From assembly GCF_036850765.1 (NCBI RefSeq), contig NC_089498.1, positions 77,168,305-77,232,304 of the forward strand: 64,000 nucleotides of DNA. Reading direction: 5' to 3'. The position numbers and the translations under genes are program-made. The DNA comes from Saccopteryx bilineata (lineage: Eukaryota > Chordata > Mammalia > Chiroptera > Emballonuridae). Below the pieces are notes generated by a model, which saw only the letters and a program-made list of their open reading frames with translations, searched no databases and was not told where the DNA came from. This document shows positions 34,275 through 46,736 of this stretch, piece by piece; within the stretch, counting starts at the first letter, position 1, and each line of letters starts with the position of its first letter.

Positions 34275-34665
34275 GGAAACAAGATAGATGTCCATAACCA
34301 GTTAGATAGATGACCGTGTTGTGATATATCCATGCAATGGAATAGTATTCAGCCATAAGAAGGAATAAATATACTACATACTACAGTGTGAATGAACTTC
34401 AGAAATGTTTTGCTAAGTGAAAGAAGCCACACATTAAAGATTACATAATATATGATTCCAATTACTTGAAATATCCAGCATGGATAAATCTATAGAAACA
34501 GAAAACAGATTGTTGGCTGCCTGGGCTAGGGGCAACGTGGAGTAACTTTTTAATGGGTATGTGGTTTCTTTTTGGGGTGGTGAAAGTGTTTTGAAATTAG
34601 AAGTGATCCTTGCACGATATCATAAATGTACCAGATGACATTTAATTTTAATGTTTATTTTAAAA
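34275..34665 (+). mobile_element. Old L1 3' end
   Basis: GATAGATGTCCATAACCAG, CAATGGAATAGTATTCAGCC and GATCCTTGCACGATATCATA are the ORF2 end and 3'UTR of an old L1 family in sense. 5'-truncated and diverged. Confidence 0.85.
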
Positions 34666-35044
34666 ATGTTATGGGGATTTCAGCTAATTTTGCCACCCTC
34701 CTGCCTGGAGTGCTCAGCACTCCAGAAAGTCCCTTACTCGCCTTTCTCACCTTAATTTTTAAAAAATCAGCTAATTTAAAACCTAACTGCATTATAGAGT
34801 TTCTTAGATAAAAGGGCCTCTCAAGGTCAACCACCCAATTGCCTGTTTAAACTGTCACATGATGCTTTATCTGTGGCTGTTTGTGATATTTTAGGGAGAC
34901 ATGCTACTCCAATTAAAAACTCAATAAATATCTTCAAAAAAATTGCTTAGCACATTTGACCACTTGGCAATTTTTTGTTTCTTCCAATAGACATGAACAC
35001 GCAGGGTATATGAGTTATATAACTGATTCTGGCATGCTTGTGGA
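34666..35044. other. Intronic sequence without recognised features
   Basis: Nothing recognised apart from AT-rich sequence running up to the hAT element. Confidence 0.5.
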
Positions 35045-35052
35045 AATTAGAG

Positions 35053-37934
35053 CAGTGGTTTTCAACATTTTTACCTTGGGGATTGATGAAAATAGGGGAA
35101 TTATTTCAGGGACTGCTAAGGCAGAAATAAAAATTGTTATTGGTATTTTGCGCATTATCTTTTATAGTACTATACTATGTAATATGATAAAATGAAGTAA
35201 ATATTCAAACAGTAAAATAAATATATTTTTAATAGAATACAACTAAAATTTCTAGAGAACAATATTTAATTCAAGTAAAGCTAGTGTGAAATCTGCTCTT
35301 GCTTCTTTTACAAGAATACTTGATAACTGAGGCTGCAGTTTTGTTTCTAAGAGACGAAGTGCTACAGTGACGTCCATTCGGTTTCTCTGGTGTTTTTAAT
35401 GACAGGGCTGAAAATGTCTCCTCACACAAGCAGGTAATACAAAACACGATTAAAAACTTGATAGAGCTGTCACTAAGAGATGGATTTTCTTCTTTCAGGG
35501 ATATGCAAAAATGTGACAGTGATTGCATTTTATGTTCGGATACCAGAGTGACATCAGAGAATAAATCTATTAGCTTTTCTTTTTCACAGTAATTAGGGAA
35601 GAAGGAGTTGATATCTTCCAAGAATAGGCTATTGATCCAGAGGTTACCTGTATGGGGATCCTCATTTTCAGGGTAATAATGGTCAGAATTTTGAATTAAT
35701 GTTCTTAAATGTTGACTTATTAAATATGAATTTCTGGTTGGTGTCTGCAGCAATCACAAAGTCTTGGGAAAGTGGAAACGTTTCTACATCTTCTTCCTAT
35801 ATGTGACTTTCCCAAAGATCAAGTTTCATTTTGAATGCATCTATTTTATTTCTTAATGTAAAAATGTTATGTTAATCCCCTGAAGAGAAATATTTAGTTC
35901 GTTGAAGAGGCTGAATATATCTGCCAAATATACAAGCTTAGCTATTCATTCTTCATCCAACAAAAGCTCTACTAATGCAAAGTTTTGCTCTTGCAGAAAC
36001 TGTTTCACTGTTTCTCTCAGGTAGAAAAGGTGTGAAATAACCCTTCTTCTTGAGAACCACCTCACTTTTTTAGAGAAGGAGATGTCATTGTTGTGAATCC
36101 ATGCTTTCACATAGTGTCATGAACAATCTGGAGTTCAAACCTCTCCTATGAATATCACTATGTTCACAGTCATTCATCACTGTGTTCAATTCAGGGGAAT
36201 GGTTCTTTGCAACTAAATGCTGCTGATGAATCATATACTGCTTGGACAACATTCTGGATGTGTAATGTCCTTTATTTTTGCAACTACCCCTGAGTGATGT
36301 CCAATCATGTTCACAGCAACATACATACATACTCCAATGAATTTTTCCCCAACCTAAGCCCTCAGCTTGAAAGTACTCATTAAGAGCATTAAATATCTCT
36401 GAACTAGTGGTCCTGCAGATAGATCAAGACCACAGAGTAGTTCTTTCCTAAAGTCTTTATTATCGATATACCTCCTGAAGCAAAGTGGAATAGCATGGTT
36501 ACTCACATCAGTTGATTCATAAAGTTGAATGGCAAAACATTTCAATTTTTTTATTCCCTCTACCATTTACTCTTCATTATCATGGGCCATATCAACAATT
36601 CTTCTCTGAAAGGTATTGTCCAAAAGTGGTACAACCTCAAATTTTTGTGCAGTTTAAAGACCCCAAATTTCCCAGGTGACATCTGAGATGCAAGGCTTTA
36701 CTAATTCTTCACCAATAGTGAACAATTTTTTCATTGTTGATATTTGAAGGGCAGCTAAATAAGACTCTCATAGCAGCGACTCGTCGCTAGTCATCATTTT
36801 CTTCATTTGAATTTTCTGACTTTTCCTTTGGTTGTTCCGTCTTGTAAAAAATAAATCCCAGTGGCTTCTCAGTAAGATCACTGTGCTTCAAAAGCAAATG
36901 ATGGGTAAGTTTAGAAAGTTTCATTGCATCATTTGACAGAATTGCAGAACATACTATACATAAGGGCCATGGCAATAATTCACTACCAGGTGCTACAGTG
37001 AAACCAAGTTTTAAATACTCCTTATTGTACTGCCTAACAAAGTTTCCTTTTCTCTTTTTGGTTTCTGTATCACCTTCCAAATTACCAACACATTTCTTTT
37101 TCACTGTTTCTTTTAAACTTGAAACAGTATTACTTGGTTTACTTTCAGTGTCATCATTACTTTTCTTTTGACTATTTTTTTATATTTTGAAGCAGAGTGA
37201 AATGTTTTGTTGTTTTCTTCTATTTTATAGGGTTTTTAATTTACAGCACAATGACACTAAAATACAGTAATTTATTTGCAAACAATATGGACACATTCTG
37301 AACAGGCAAGTACATTCACGACTACTTGCGCAAGCATGAAAAAAAGCATGTACTACTGAGAGAGGGAGGGGGCTGGAGACAAACATGCAACTGATAAAAG
37401 TTTTATCATGCTGCGTACAAAGTGCATAACAATGCAAGCTGGTACTTTGTTTCCGAATGCCACATGTACGATGCATTAGACACTACACGTTTGTCCAAAG
37501 GTTATTTGCAAAAGTGGGGGGGGGTGAACTACAGAGAAAAGGTATGGGAAATAGAAACATATAACCTAACCATCTGGAAATAGAAACATGCAACGAATAG
37601 TTTTTTCTTATCACACATAACTTGTTTTCCAAACTCCACATGTACAATGCATAGAATACTACGTAAGTTTGTCTGAATGCTTTTCTGTTGCGCATGATGT
37701 ATATGCTCTGTATGGTGCCAAATGTTGTTCGAATAAGCTTAAAAGTTCCAAAGATATCTAAGACAACCTCAATAGTATTTTCATGGATGATACAGGCTCA
37801 TAAGGGGCAATCACCCTGAGTATAAGCAAATTTGACTAAGATCATTGAGTCTATAACCTTCATACAACATGAGACCAGTATGAAATTTCTGGCGAACCAG
37901 CACCGGTCCACAGATCAGTGGCTGAAGAACACTG
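35053..37934 (-). mobile_element. Full-length hAT transposon (Buster/Charlie-like), decayed
   Basis: Plus-strand start CAGTGGTTTTCAACATTTTT and, reversed from the right end, CAGTGTTCTTCAGCCACTG form hAT-type terminal repeats 2,882 bp apart. Flanks AATTAGAG (35045-35052) and AGCTAGAG (37935-37942) agree at 6 of 8 bases, a worn 8-bp duplication. Inside, the minus strand encodes a broken BED-finger transposase. The size matches an autonomous hAT element, so this is probably a whole ancient copy rather than a MITE. Confidence 0.88.
35271..37104 (-). pseudogene. hAT transposase pseudogene related to ZBED5/FAM200-type proteins
   Basis: The enzyme would cut and paste the element via a RNase H-like DDE core. 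The N-terminal piece (36787-37104) has QYNKEYLKLGFTVAPGSE and a BED zinc finger with C..C and H.....H ligands (LCIVCSAILSN, LTHHLLLKHSDL). The next piece (36354-36566) has KLKCFAIQLYESTDVSNHAI, the first catalytic block, where I expect LDEST, so the Asp is changed to Tyr. Then 36085-36330 has SPELNTVMND and RRGLNSRLFMTLCESM. The C-terminal hATC dimerisation region is at 35271-35753 with FWIS-like HFCISLKEENPSLSD and CLCEETFSALSL. At least three frame breaks separate the pieces. Not functional. Confidence 0.88.
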
Positions 37935-37942
37935 AGCTAGAG

Positions 37943-38338
37943 AGTCTGTTTCAGCAGTTACCTTCAGAGTCATCTAGGCGAAGCACTGAGTGGAATTGAG
38001 GGGTGGAGATAGAGAGCAGCAACTAAAACAAGATAACATAGTACCTTCTAGAAATAGGGTGCTATACTAAATATAAGGGACTTGTGTTGATTTAGTGCTC
38101 TCTGCGGAAAATAGTCAGATGTTCTCATTTCAAGAGAAGACATTAGAAATATAATTACATAGTTTTCCTTCTCTCAAAACCTAATTTTAACTTTCTATTT
38201 CTTCATGCTCTTTATTTTTAAAAGGAAGCTAACTCTTATTACCTCTACATTGGATATTCTATTAATATCCTCTCCAAAATTCTTTTTGTCTGAGTAGTTG
38301 TTTTCATTTTCACTTAGTAGTATGTACCTCCTCTGTAC
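37943..38338. other. Intronic sequence without recognised features
   Basis: No ORF with recognisable features and no repeat seen. Confidence 0.5.
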
Positions 38339-38346
38339 CTTTAATT

Positions 38347-38563
38347 CAGAGGTCAGCAAAGTATGTCCTGTGGGCCAGATTTGGCTCACTGCCTCTTGTG
38401 AATAAAGCTTTATTGGAATACAGCCATGCTCATTCTTTTAATGTATTGTCTATAGTTGCTCTAAGTGTTGTAAGAGCAGAGTTGAGTAGTTGCACTAGAG
38501 ATCATATGGACCACAAAACTATTTGCTCGTGGGCCTTTAACAGAAAACATTTGTCAACCCTTG
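38347..38563. mobile_element. Ancient non-autonomous hAT element
   Basis: Left end CAGAGGTCAGCAAAGTATG and right end ACATTTGTCAACCCTTG are worn inverted repeats. The inside has AATAAAGCTTTATTGGAATA, CAGCCATGCTCATTC and GTTGAGTAGTTGCACTAGAG, a well-known mammalian hAT MITE. Flanks CTTTAATT and CTTTTGTT match at 6 of 8 bases. Confidence 0.8.
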
Positions 38564-38571
38564 CTTTTGTT

Positions 38572-40225
38572 TACCAAGTGAAAAGTGCAGAACAGCTTCC
38601 AGAGGAGTAAAAACCACCAGCTAAAAGAAAGGATATAGGTGGATAGAAGATCTGTATGTTCAAGTAGGCTAGCAAGAAGCCTCATGCAGTCAGAATAAGA
38701 GTTTCATGAAGGGGAATCATCAGAGATAATCCGTGATTATTGTCAGAGTTAGAAGATTTTTAATGCCATGTCAGGAACTTTAGACATATTGTTTAGGAAA
38801 AGAGACATTCAACATTTTTGAGCAGAGGAGATTTGCAAAAAAAAAGGAAACTGTTGCAATAGTGTTTACAAAAATTAATGAGGATTGCATTAATGGGAAA
38901 TTAATACTAATGTGTTAAATAGTAAAGATGCCAGAGTTTCGAGTTACTATAGAGTTAAATTTGATAGGACATTAGACATTGGATTTGAGGACAAAGATAA
39001 TTCTTAGATTTAAACTTCATTGAGCAGAAAAATAAAAATTATCTATACATATTTGGGAGATAAAGAGCTCATTTTTATGGAAAGTTTAAGTTAATAGAGA
39101 GGGATTATAACACTACATAGAATGGGAAACACAAGTGATTGCTAGGTATCAGAATTGCTAAAGTCATTAGAGCACTCTGCTGCCATAGTCTAGTCAGGGG
39201 CCATCTCTATGAAATTCTCTCACCTCTGCTCTTCAGAATGCCATACTCAGATTCACTTCTGCTATATCATGCAAAGTAGATTACTTCTATTTTTTAAATA
39301 TAAGAAGCCAAGAAGGGCTTTAGCTCTCTCAAATAAAAATGCTTATCAGGTATTTTCTTCAACTAAATCCACAGTTCGCAAACTGTGTCCTGAGACACCC
39401 CAGGGTATTACAGCAAACTATAGAATATTTTATCTCAAAGTAATACACAGTTTCAACATTAAATGCAATACATTCCTTTGGGCTAGTATCCTATTTTGGG
39501 AATGGTTGCTAGATTAAACACACACCTACACACACAAGGTTCCTGAAAAGCAGTGCAGAGGTAAGACAAATGCAAGTTGCTTTATATATTATTAAATAAA
39601 ATGAAATAAATACTCATGATTATTTATTGCATTATATTACATATTATGGAGTTTCTGTTGGTGAAAATGCAGTTAAGTCATTGTGTGATGAAAGTTAGAT
39701 TTTAAATGGGCCTTGATGGAGGAGTAAAATTCCAACAAGTAGAGGTGGATATTTCAGATATATGGAAAAACATAAAGATTCGGAAGATTTATTTTGGGAG
39801 AAGCAAATCATTCTGTATGATTGAAGCAAGGACATATGCTGTGGAGTAATAGAGGTTACAGCTGGTTTACTGTATAAGTTGGAATATTGTGGAGAACTTT
39901 GAATGCTGGGGTGTGTGAGGCATTTGGATTTAATTTACTTGGAAAAGAAGAGTGATTAGGGTGATTAATCTGTCAGCAGGATATAGGATGATTAAATCAA
40001 GGGAGAGAGAGGAGGCAGAGAAAGCTTTTGTAAAGGGAATGATGGATTTTGTTTTATGTATTTGTATTTCAAAGGAAATACCAAACTGTATATTGAAGTT
40101 AAAGAACATACTTTGGTTCAGCATTGTAACTAATAGCTGTAACATAAAACTCATCATTAATGGAAAAACAGAACAAAACTTTCTAATGTTCTTGATATTA
40201 CAACAGAAATAATATTAATAAAATT
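38572..40225. other. Intronic sequence without recognised features
   Basis: AT-rich. Several short frames (102 codons at 39209, 86 at 39952) lack recognisable domains. Confidence 0.5.
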
Positions 40226-40385
40226 GAAGTATTATGGATTTTATATAATATGCCAGGCATTGCATTAAAGACTCATTTAATCCTCACCATGACCTTTAAT
40301 AGGTATTACTGTTCTCATTTTTTAGATAAGAACAGTAAGGCCTAGAGAAGTTAAGTAGCCCAGAATCACATAGTTAATAAGTAGT
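40226..40385 (-). repeat. MIR-like ancient repeat (minus strand)
   Basis: TATGCCAGGCATTGCATTAA, ACTCATTTAATCCTCACCAT, then AAGTTAAGTAGCCCAGAATC, follows the reversed MIR/L2-class pattern. Diverged. Confidence 0.65.
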
Positions 40386-40623
40386 CAGACTGGTAAAACT
40401 GTAAAAAAATAAGTACACTTCTTTGTTTAAACTCTGGTGCTGAGAATAGAGAGAATCCTTCTCAGATCTGGTCTAATTATTATCATTTGTCTTAAGTATC
40501 CCTCCTCTTTTATTGCATTTTTTTTCCATATCATTCCTAATCCCTAATGCCATTCCTTTCCCCACCATGGGTACACTCATGTGTTTGATATTAGCCCTAT
40601 ATTCTTGAAAAACGCATCTTGCT

Positions 40624-40837
40624 GGCCCTGGCCAGGTAGCTCAACCTGGTTAGAGCATTGTCCTGATACGCCAAGGTTGCAGGTTTGATCTTCAGTCAGG
40701 GTGCATACGAGAATTAACCAATTAATGCATAAATAAGTGGAACAACAAATCGATGTTTCTCTCTCCCCCCTCTCTCTGCCTCCTTCCCACCTTTCTCTCT
40801 CTAAAATCAATCAGTAAAATATTTTTTTAAAATATAA
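40624..40837 (+). mobile_element. Type 3 short tRNA-derived SINE
   Basis: Head GGCCCTGGCCAGGTAGCTCA, box-B-like AGGTTTGATCTTC, AAGTGGAACAACAAATCGAT, CT-rich region and the tail TAAAATCAATCAGTAAAATA. Confidence 0.9.
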
Positions 40838-42363
40838 ATATATCTTGTTTTAGGTATGTGCATACATTTACATTATACTCAAATATATAAAATATGAACT
40901 ATACATGTTGTCCAATCTGATGTATATATTTCTAGTTTATTGCTTTTGATCTCTAGAATAATGTACATTCACATTTTACTTTTTTTTTTCCTAGAAATAG
41001 ATTTCCAGGATGTGTCACACTCCCTTTCACTGTCAGCAAAGCTGTGATAAATATGCTTCTATGTGTCCCTCTAAAGCCCACCTTCTTTCTACTTCGTCAT
41101 GTAGCCTCCTATTACATGCTTTTTGAGGGGGTTATTTTAGATGGGAGAAAAGTTCGCTTCTATGTTCATGGTATAGTTAAGATTGCAAGTATTTTAGTCC
41201 TTAAAAAGATTAAAATATCTGTGAAATGGATGATTTCATTGATGCTTCCAAAAGCAGCCACAGAGGCAGGAAGATCAAAGTGAATTACTCTGTTTCATTG
41301 ATGCATTACATTCCATCAGCGGTGACACAAGCATTACCGCATTCTCTAGTACATTTGTTCCAGTTTTCTTCTTCTAGTGATTCCATTGCTGCCATTGATA
41401 TGAAATAGTACTTATTGTAACATTGTAATTGTAAAGAATTTATACATTATCTTAATGGTTATCAACGTCAGTATTTGCTTACAAGCAGATAGAAACTATG
41501 TTTTGTCATAATTCATATTTGATTCCCACTCCTGCAAATAAATGTTTTACATTCCCTAGGAGATTTACAAAACATGTACGAACCATTAATAGGGAGAAAA
41601 ACATGCTATATGGTATTGTATTTGTTATTTTTGACTTCTAATTTATTCATTCTCAACCTCATTCTCTGACTAGTGTTAATATAGCACCTTCATTATGGCG
41701 TGGAAAACAGGCTAATTATGTTCTTTAAAACCAACAATAGTGGTACATCTTGAGACACAGCATCTGGTACTCTCAGCCCTCCCTCATTAATGCTAGTCTA
41801 GGTTTGGTGGGGTTCTCTGGTTACCCAGATATTTTTTGTTACCACACAATCCTTTATTTTCACTTTTGCTTCCATGAATAGTGATTGTATTTGCCAAAGT
41901 CACTAATCTTATGTTTAGTTTGTTCCTTTTTCAGACATTTATCTACTGGAAGAATGTAGACTTACTCCTAGTGGTTTATCTGCTCCTGCTGTTGTTTATT
42001 GAATTAAGCTTCTCACTATTTATATACTTCTTGTTTGTCTAGATTTTTTTTAAGTTAAAATATTTTTATCTTTTAAGCAATTATTATCAAAAGAGTAATC
42101 AAACCACATGACTAAAATTTGAAAAATAAAAAAATAATTAAATTATCTATAATTTTGAAACTCAAATTTAACCTGTTTTACATTTGGTCTATTCTCTTCT
42201 AGGTTTTTCTCCTGTTGATTTAATGTAGTTTATAACCATACTTTGTACACACTGTTTGTATGTCTTATATTTCATTTGACATTTGTGTGTCATAAACATT
42301 TTCTACTCTGCAACTTAGTTTTCATAATCAACACTTTTAAAATCTTCAAAATATTCTCTGCAA
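40838..42363. other. Intronic sequence with faint old L1-like traces
   Basis: About 40990-41075 (CTTTCACTGTCAGCAAAGCT, ATAAATATGCTTCTATGTG) hints at a reversed ancient L1 fragment. The remainder shows no feature. Confidence 0.35.
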
Positions 42364-42860
42364 CAGCACTAGCCAATGAAAATATAATACAGGATACGTA
42401 TACAATTACAGATTTTCTAGCAGCCTCATAAAAATGTGAAAAGGAACCGGTAAAATTAATGTTATTAATATATTTTATTTAACTTAATATATCTAACATT
42501 TCTCATTTCAACATGTAATCATATAAAATTATTATATTTTTAACATTCTTTCTATCATACTAAGTCTTTGAAATGGTGTCTATATTACATTTATAACACA
42601 ATCAGTTCAGTTCCCAAATTGACAATGGTCAAAAATGAAATATGCTCCTACCAAAACAATAAGTGTGTTTAGCAGAAAAATTTTTGCAATACTTCCATTT
42701 TTAAATTAAATTCAGTTCCACACTCACACTAGCCACATTGCATTACTTTATTACCTACATATGGTTTCTTATATTTAAATTATAATTAAAAATTTTTTTA
42801 ATTCAGGTCTTCAGTTGCACTAGCCACATTTTAAATGATCAATAGCCAAGTTTAGAGTAG
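42364..42860. mobile_element. Ancient non-autonomous hAT element
   Basis: CAGCACTAGCCAATGAAAAT, ATTTTATTTAACTTAATATA, TTTCAACATGTAATCATATA and, near the right side, CACTAGCCACATTTTAAATG follow the order of a common mammalian hAT MITE. Terminal repeats and duplication are too worn to read. Confidence 0.65.
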
Positions 42861-43130
42861 GTTTGTATGCTAGTCCTTACTTGACTATTTATTCCTCTAG
42901 CATTGAATACTTACACTTTTCTCATATTTTCAATGAAATAAATAGATACATTCATGAATGTATGTTTTCCCATACTTTGGATAATTTCCTTAAGGTAGAC
43001 AGACTCAGAAGTATGGTTATTGGGTCCAAGGATATGAATTTGTTTATGGTTTCTCATGTGTATTTTCAAATTATTTTCTGTAAAATAGTGTCAGCTGCAC
43101 TCCCACCAGTAATATTAATATATAAATTCC
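42861..43130 (-). repeat. Old L1-like ORF2 fragment (minus strand)
   Basis: GGTTATTGGGTCCAAGGATA and later GCACTCCCACCAGTAATATT match the pattern of reversed L1 ORF2 C-terminal sequence. No frame survives. Confidence 0.5.
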
Positions 43131-43141
43131 ACAAACCTTTC

Positions 43142-43314
43142 ATTTTTTAATTTTTTAAAATTTATTTATTGATTTTTAGCAAGAGAGGAAGGGGCAGAGA
43201 AAGAGAGACAAGAACATCCATCTGTTCCTGTATGTGCCCTGACTGAGGATCAAACCAGCAACATCTGTATTTTAGGACAATGCACTAACCAACTGAGCTA
43301 TCCAGCCAGGGCTT
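43142..43314 (-). mobile_element. Type 3 short tRNA-derived SINE (minus strand)
   Basis: Reversed element ending AACTGAGCTATCCAGCCAGG, with an 11-bp perfect duplication ACAAACCTTTC (43131-43141 and 43315-43325). Confidence 0.93.
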
Positions 43315-43325
43315 ACAAACCTTTC

Positions 43326-45740
43326 TTCATCATTGAGTTCTACCATGCTAGAGAGGAGTATTTGTCAATATATTTATTTACTTGTTATTTCCCTTTCTCT
43401 CCTAATGGAATGCTTTTTCATGTTCTTGGGTTATCTATTGGTGTCCTAATATTTGTTTAATTTTTGATCTTAAAAATATTAATGCCTTGTTATATTCACT
43501 GTAGACATTTTCTGTGGGTTCTTTTTCCTTCCCTCACTCCCACTCTGAGACAGGAAGATAACCAACTGAAGGTTTTAATTTTTGTATAGCAAATCGTTAG
43601 ATAATCTTTCTTCTCTAGGCTTGAAACTTCTGAAGACTTCCCACTTCAGAAGTTTGATAGTTACTTGTTTTATTACAGATTGTCTATGGTTAAAAAAAAA
43701 ACACCTCTTTAATCAACTATATGGTTCTCTATTCTAAAGAAAAAAAACCAATTACAAGTTCTTAACCTTCAGTAAAATCCAGTGCTTACCTGTTATTTAT
43801 AAATGAGCCTCAAGGGATTAGTGACCCACTCGTACTGCCACTGAATGTAAAATTTTATGCATATGTGTGTCTAGCTAGGCCCAAATAGGTTAAAATCCAC
43901 TAGTCTGAATGTTTCAAAATAATGATATATTTCTACCCTGTTGTATTCTGATTAGAGTATTTTTCTAAACAAAGGACTTTTTTTCTATCACTGTGTATTC
44001 ATAATTGATCATTATGAAGCATGGTTACTCTACATAGCTTTATTTCCTTTGGAATCAATATTCTTATACTTCCAAGATTATAAATACCAAAAATTTATAT
44101 AGGTATGTATATATACCTACACATACATCTGTTCCTTAGATAATTGTTAATGGTAATAATAAAAAAAGTTTGTGCTCTTAATGAAGGACAACTAAAAGAA
44201 AAAAACCCAAATGATCACCCCAAATTAAGGTAAACACTGGTAAAGAACAAAATAAACTATTCCTCTCCTATTATTTTAGTATATTAAACAGTTCAATTTC
44301 TTCCATTCTTCTCTGTTTAAACTACCCTGAGAAATCCTTACAGTGATTGAATAACAAGTGTTTGAGATTTCCAAGCAATAAGTCTGGCTCTGCTAAAATG
44401 GTTTTTGGCTCTGCCTTAGTCTTTTCCTATCTCTCTACTCTTGCCTTTTTGTTTTCCATTTTAATGGATAAAATTGTCCTCCTTCATTCTCAACTTTGAT
44501 TAACATTATCTAATCTTAGAGTCTTAGAATTTACTTGGCTTTTAGTTACTCATAGGGACGAAGAGTAGCAATGTTAACTTGTAGACTGAACTCCCTAATT
44601 TTAAAAATCACAAAATTTTTTGATTGTATAGAGTATTTTTGTAAACTACAGTCATATAAACTATTGGCCTGTTTTTATTGCAAATCTAACAGGAAAATTT
44701 CTTTTGTAATGGTACTGTTTTTATTTTCAGTGATACTGCAGTCTGGAACATGTGGCCTAGCAAAAGATATAAATCTAAGAAGAAAAATTATGGTTGGCAT
44801 CAATTTTAACTCTCTGCACTCTAACAGAGCACAAATCCTAAATTGTTTAAATACTAAATATTTACTTAAAGAAAAACAAAAGAGACCATTCAAAATGGAA
44901 CTAATTTAAATTATGAATTTGCCTCATTCAAAAGCTTATAGTTTTTGTATATTCTTTATAAAATTTACAAAATGGAAGTTAGACTGTTCACATCACAATA
45001 CTCTTGTGTTGCATTTTAAAGTAAAACACACATACAACATGCACACATTTGGAATGAGGCCAAATTTAGACTCCAGGGGCATACTGTTCTGTACCATAAA
45101 TTACAATCAGATGTATTTTAGCACAGATCAAATTTTCAGTCTGAAGTTGGTGAGAAGCCTAATTATTTGACCAGGTTACTATTTATGTAGACCATTCTAT
45201 GGCTGTCTGTGGTTAATCCACAGCTGGCAGAATGCTAGCTCTGGGAGGTTTTTATTTCATGCTGGAACAGTTTGGGGAGAAATGGAGGTTGGGGGGCTTT
45301 AAACCCTCCTCATTAAATGAAAGACTAAAAAGCAAGTACATACGTATTACTATGGAGACAAGATGCTGTATAAACTATTCTTTTTAATTCTCCAAGTGAC
45401 AGAAATAGCAAAGGAAGCAGCTTGGGTGCTCATAGTTTGCAAATGACATGGTAGTGGTTAAAAAAGTAAGATGAAAACACTTAAAAAGTAATGTTACCTA
45501 AGACAGACTTGTTATCTTTTAGAACAATTGAATATTGATAAGAATTAATGGATTTGAATTTTTAAATGATGATAAAATATTATTGCTATAGGAAAATATT
45601 TTATTAAGGTTATTTAGCAATACTTTATAATAATGAGACCGTTATAGTGTAAAATTTCCTGTTAATCAGAATTTTTAAGGGCAGTACACCCTTCAAAGAT
45701 AAACCCAAGTACACATGATCCTGCCACAAAATTTATTTTT
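43326..45740. other. Intronic sequence without recognised features
   Basis: AT-rich, single-copy looking. The 112-codon frame at 44571-44909 has no recognisable domain. A short palindrome CTGTGG...CCACAG sits at 45207-45223. Confidence 0.5.
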
Positions 45741-45753
45741 TAGTATTCTTTTT

Positions 45754-46119
45754 CTCTTTTTTTTTCTTCTTTTCTAAGTAAGAGGAGGGGAGACAGACAT
45801 ACTCCTCGCATGCATCCTGAGTGGGATTCACCTGGCAACCTCATCTAGGGCCAATGCTCTGCTCATATGGGGCCATGCATGCAACCAAGCTATTTTTAGC
45901 GTTTGAGGTGGGAGCTCCATGAAGCCATCCTCAGCACCTGAGGCTGATGCACTCGAACCAGTAGAGCCATGGTTGCAGTAGGATAGGAGAGAAAAAAGGG
46001 AGATGGGGAGGGATGGATAAGCAAGTGGTTGCTTCTCCTGTGTGCTCTGACCAGGAATCGAACCCAGGACATCCACACACCGGGCCAATACTCTACCACT
46101 GAGCCAACCATCCAGGGAC
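45754..46119 (-). mobile_element. Type 1 SINE, older copy (minus strand)
   Basis: Reversed, diverged type 1: GGGATTCACCTGGCAACCTC, GTAGAGCCATGGTTGCAGTA, head CAGGAATCGAACCCAGGAC. The duplication TAGTATTCTTTTT is at 45741-45753 and 46120-46132. The second copy was later used as target by the adjoining SINE. Confidence 0.9.
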
Positions 46120-46131
46120 TAGTATTCTTTT

Positions 46132-46528
46132 TTTTTTTTTTTTTTTTTTTTTCCTGAAGCTGGAAACGGGGAGAGACAGTCAGACAGACTCCCGCATGCG
46201 CCCGACCAGGATCCACCCGGCACGCCCATCAGGGGCGACGCTCTGCCCACCAGGTGGCGATGCTCTGCCCCTCCGGGGCGTCGCTCTGCGGCGACCAGAG
46301 CCACTCTAGCGCCTGGAGCAGAGGCCAAGGAGCCACCCCAGCGCCCGGGCCATCTTTGCTCCAACGGAGCCTTGGCTGCGGGAGGGGAAGAGAGAGACAG
46401 AGAGGAAGGAGGGGGTGGGGGGTGGAGAAGCAAATGGGCGCTTCTCCTGTGTGCCCTGGCCGGGAATCGAACCCGGGTCCCCCGCACACCAGGCCGACGC
46501 TCTACCGCTGAGCCAACCGGCCAGGGCC
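46132..46528 (-). mobile_element. Type 1 SINE, young copy adjoining the older one
   Basis: A complete reversed element with head GGGAATCGAACCCGGGTCCC and a perfect 17-bp duplication GGGACTAGTATTCTTTT (46115-46131 and 46529-46545). That duplication includes the end of the older SINE, so the insertion hit the junction of the older copy with its flank. Confidence 0.95.
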
Positions 46529-46736
46529 GGGACTAGTATTCTTTTAATATTCAATCTTAGCCTGACTGGCTAATTGAATATATACATATACATTCAATTT
46601 TAAAATTGAAAGTAATAGAAAAACATTCTTTTTTTTTTAAACTTTCTAAAGTTTTCATGATGGAAGTGATTATTCCCTCAGCTTAAAGTGAATCTTTCAA
46701 TAGCTTTTTTAGTAACTTATAAAAGAATTTTCCTTT

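Noticed and set aside
36787..37104. BED-finger ORF as a domesticated ZBED-type gene
   Set aside because: The rest of the transposase is in pieces, the catalytic block is changed and the terminal repeats are still present, so it is a decayed transposon.
45207..45223. Palindrome CTGTGG...CCACAG as a regulatory site
   Set aside because: A single 6-bp inverted pair is expected by chance in 64 kb; it contains a RUNX-like TGTGGTT but nothing else supports function.
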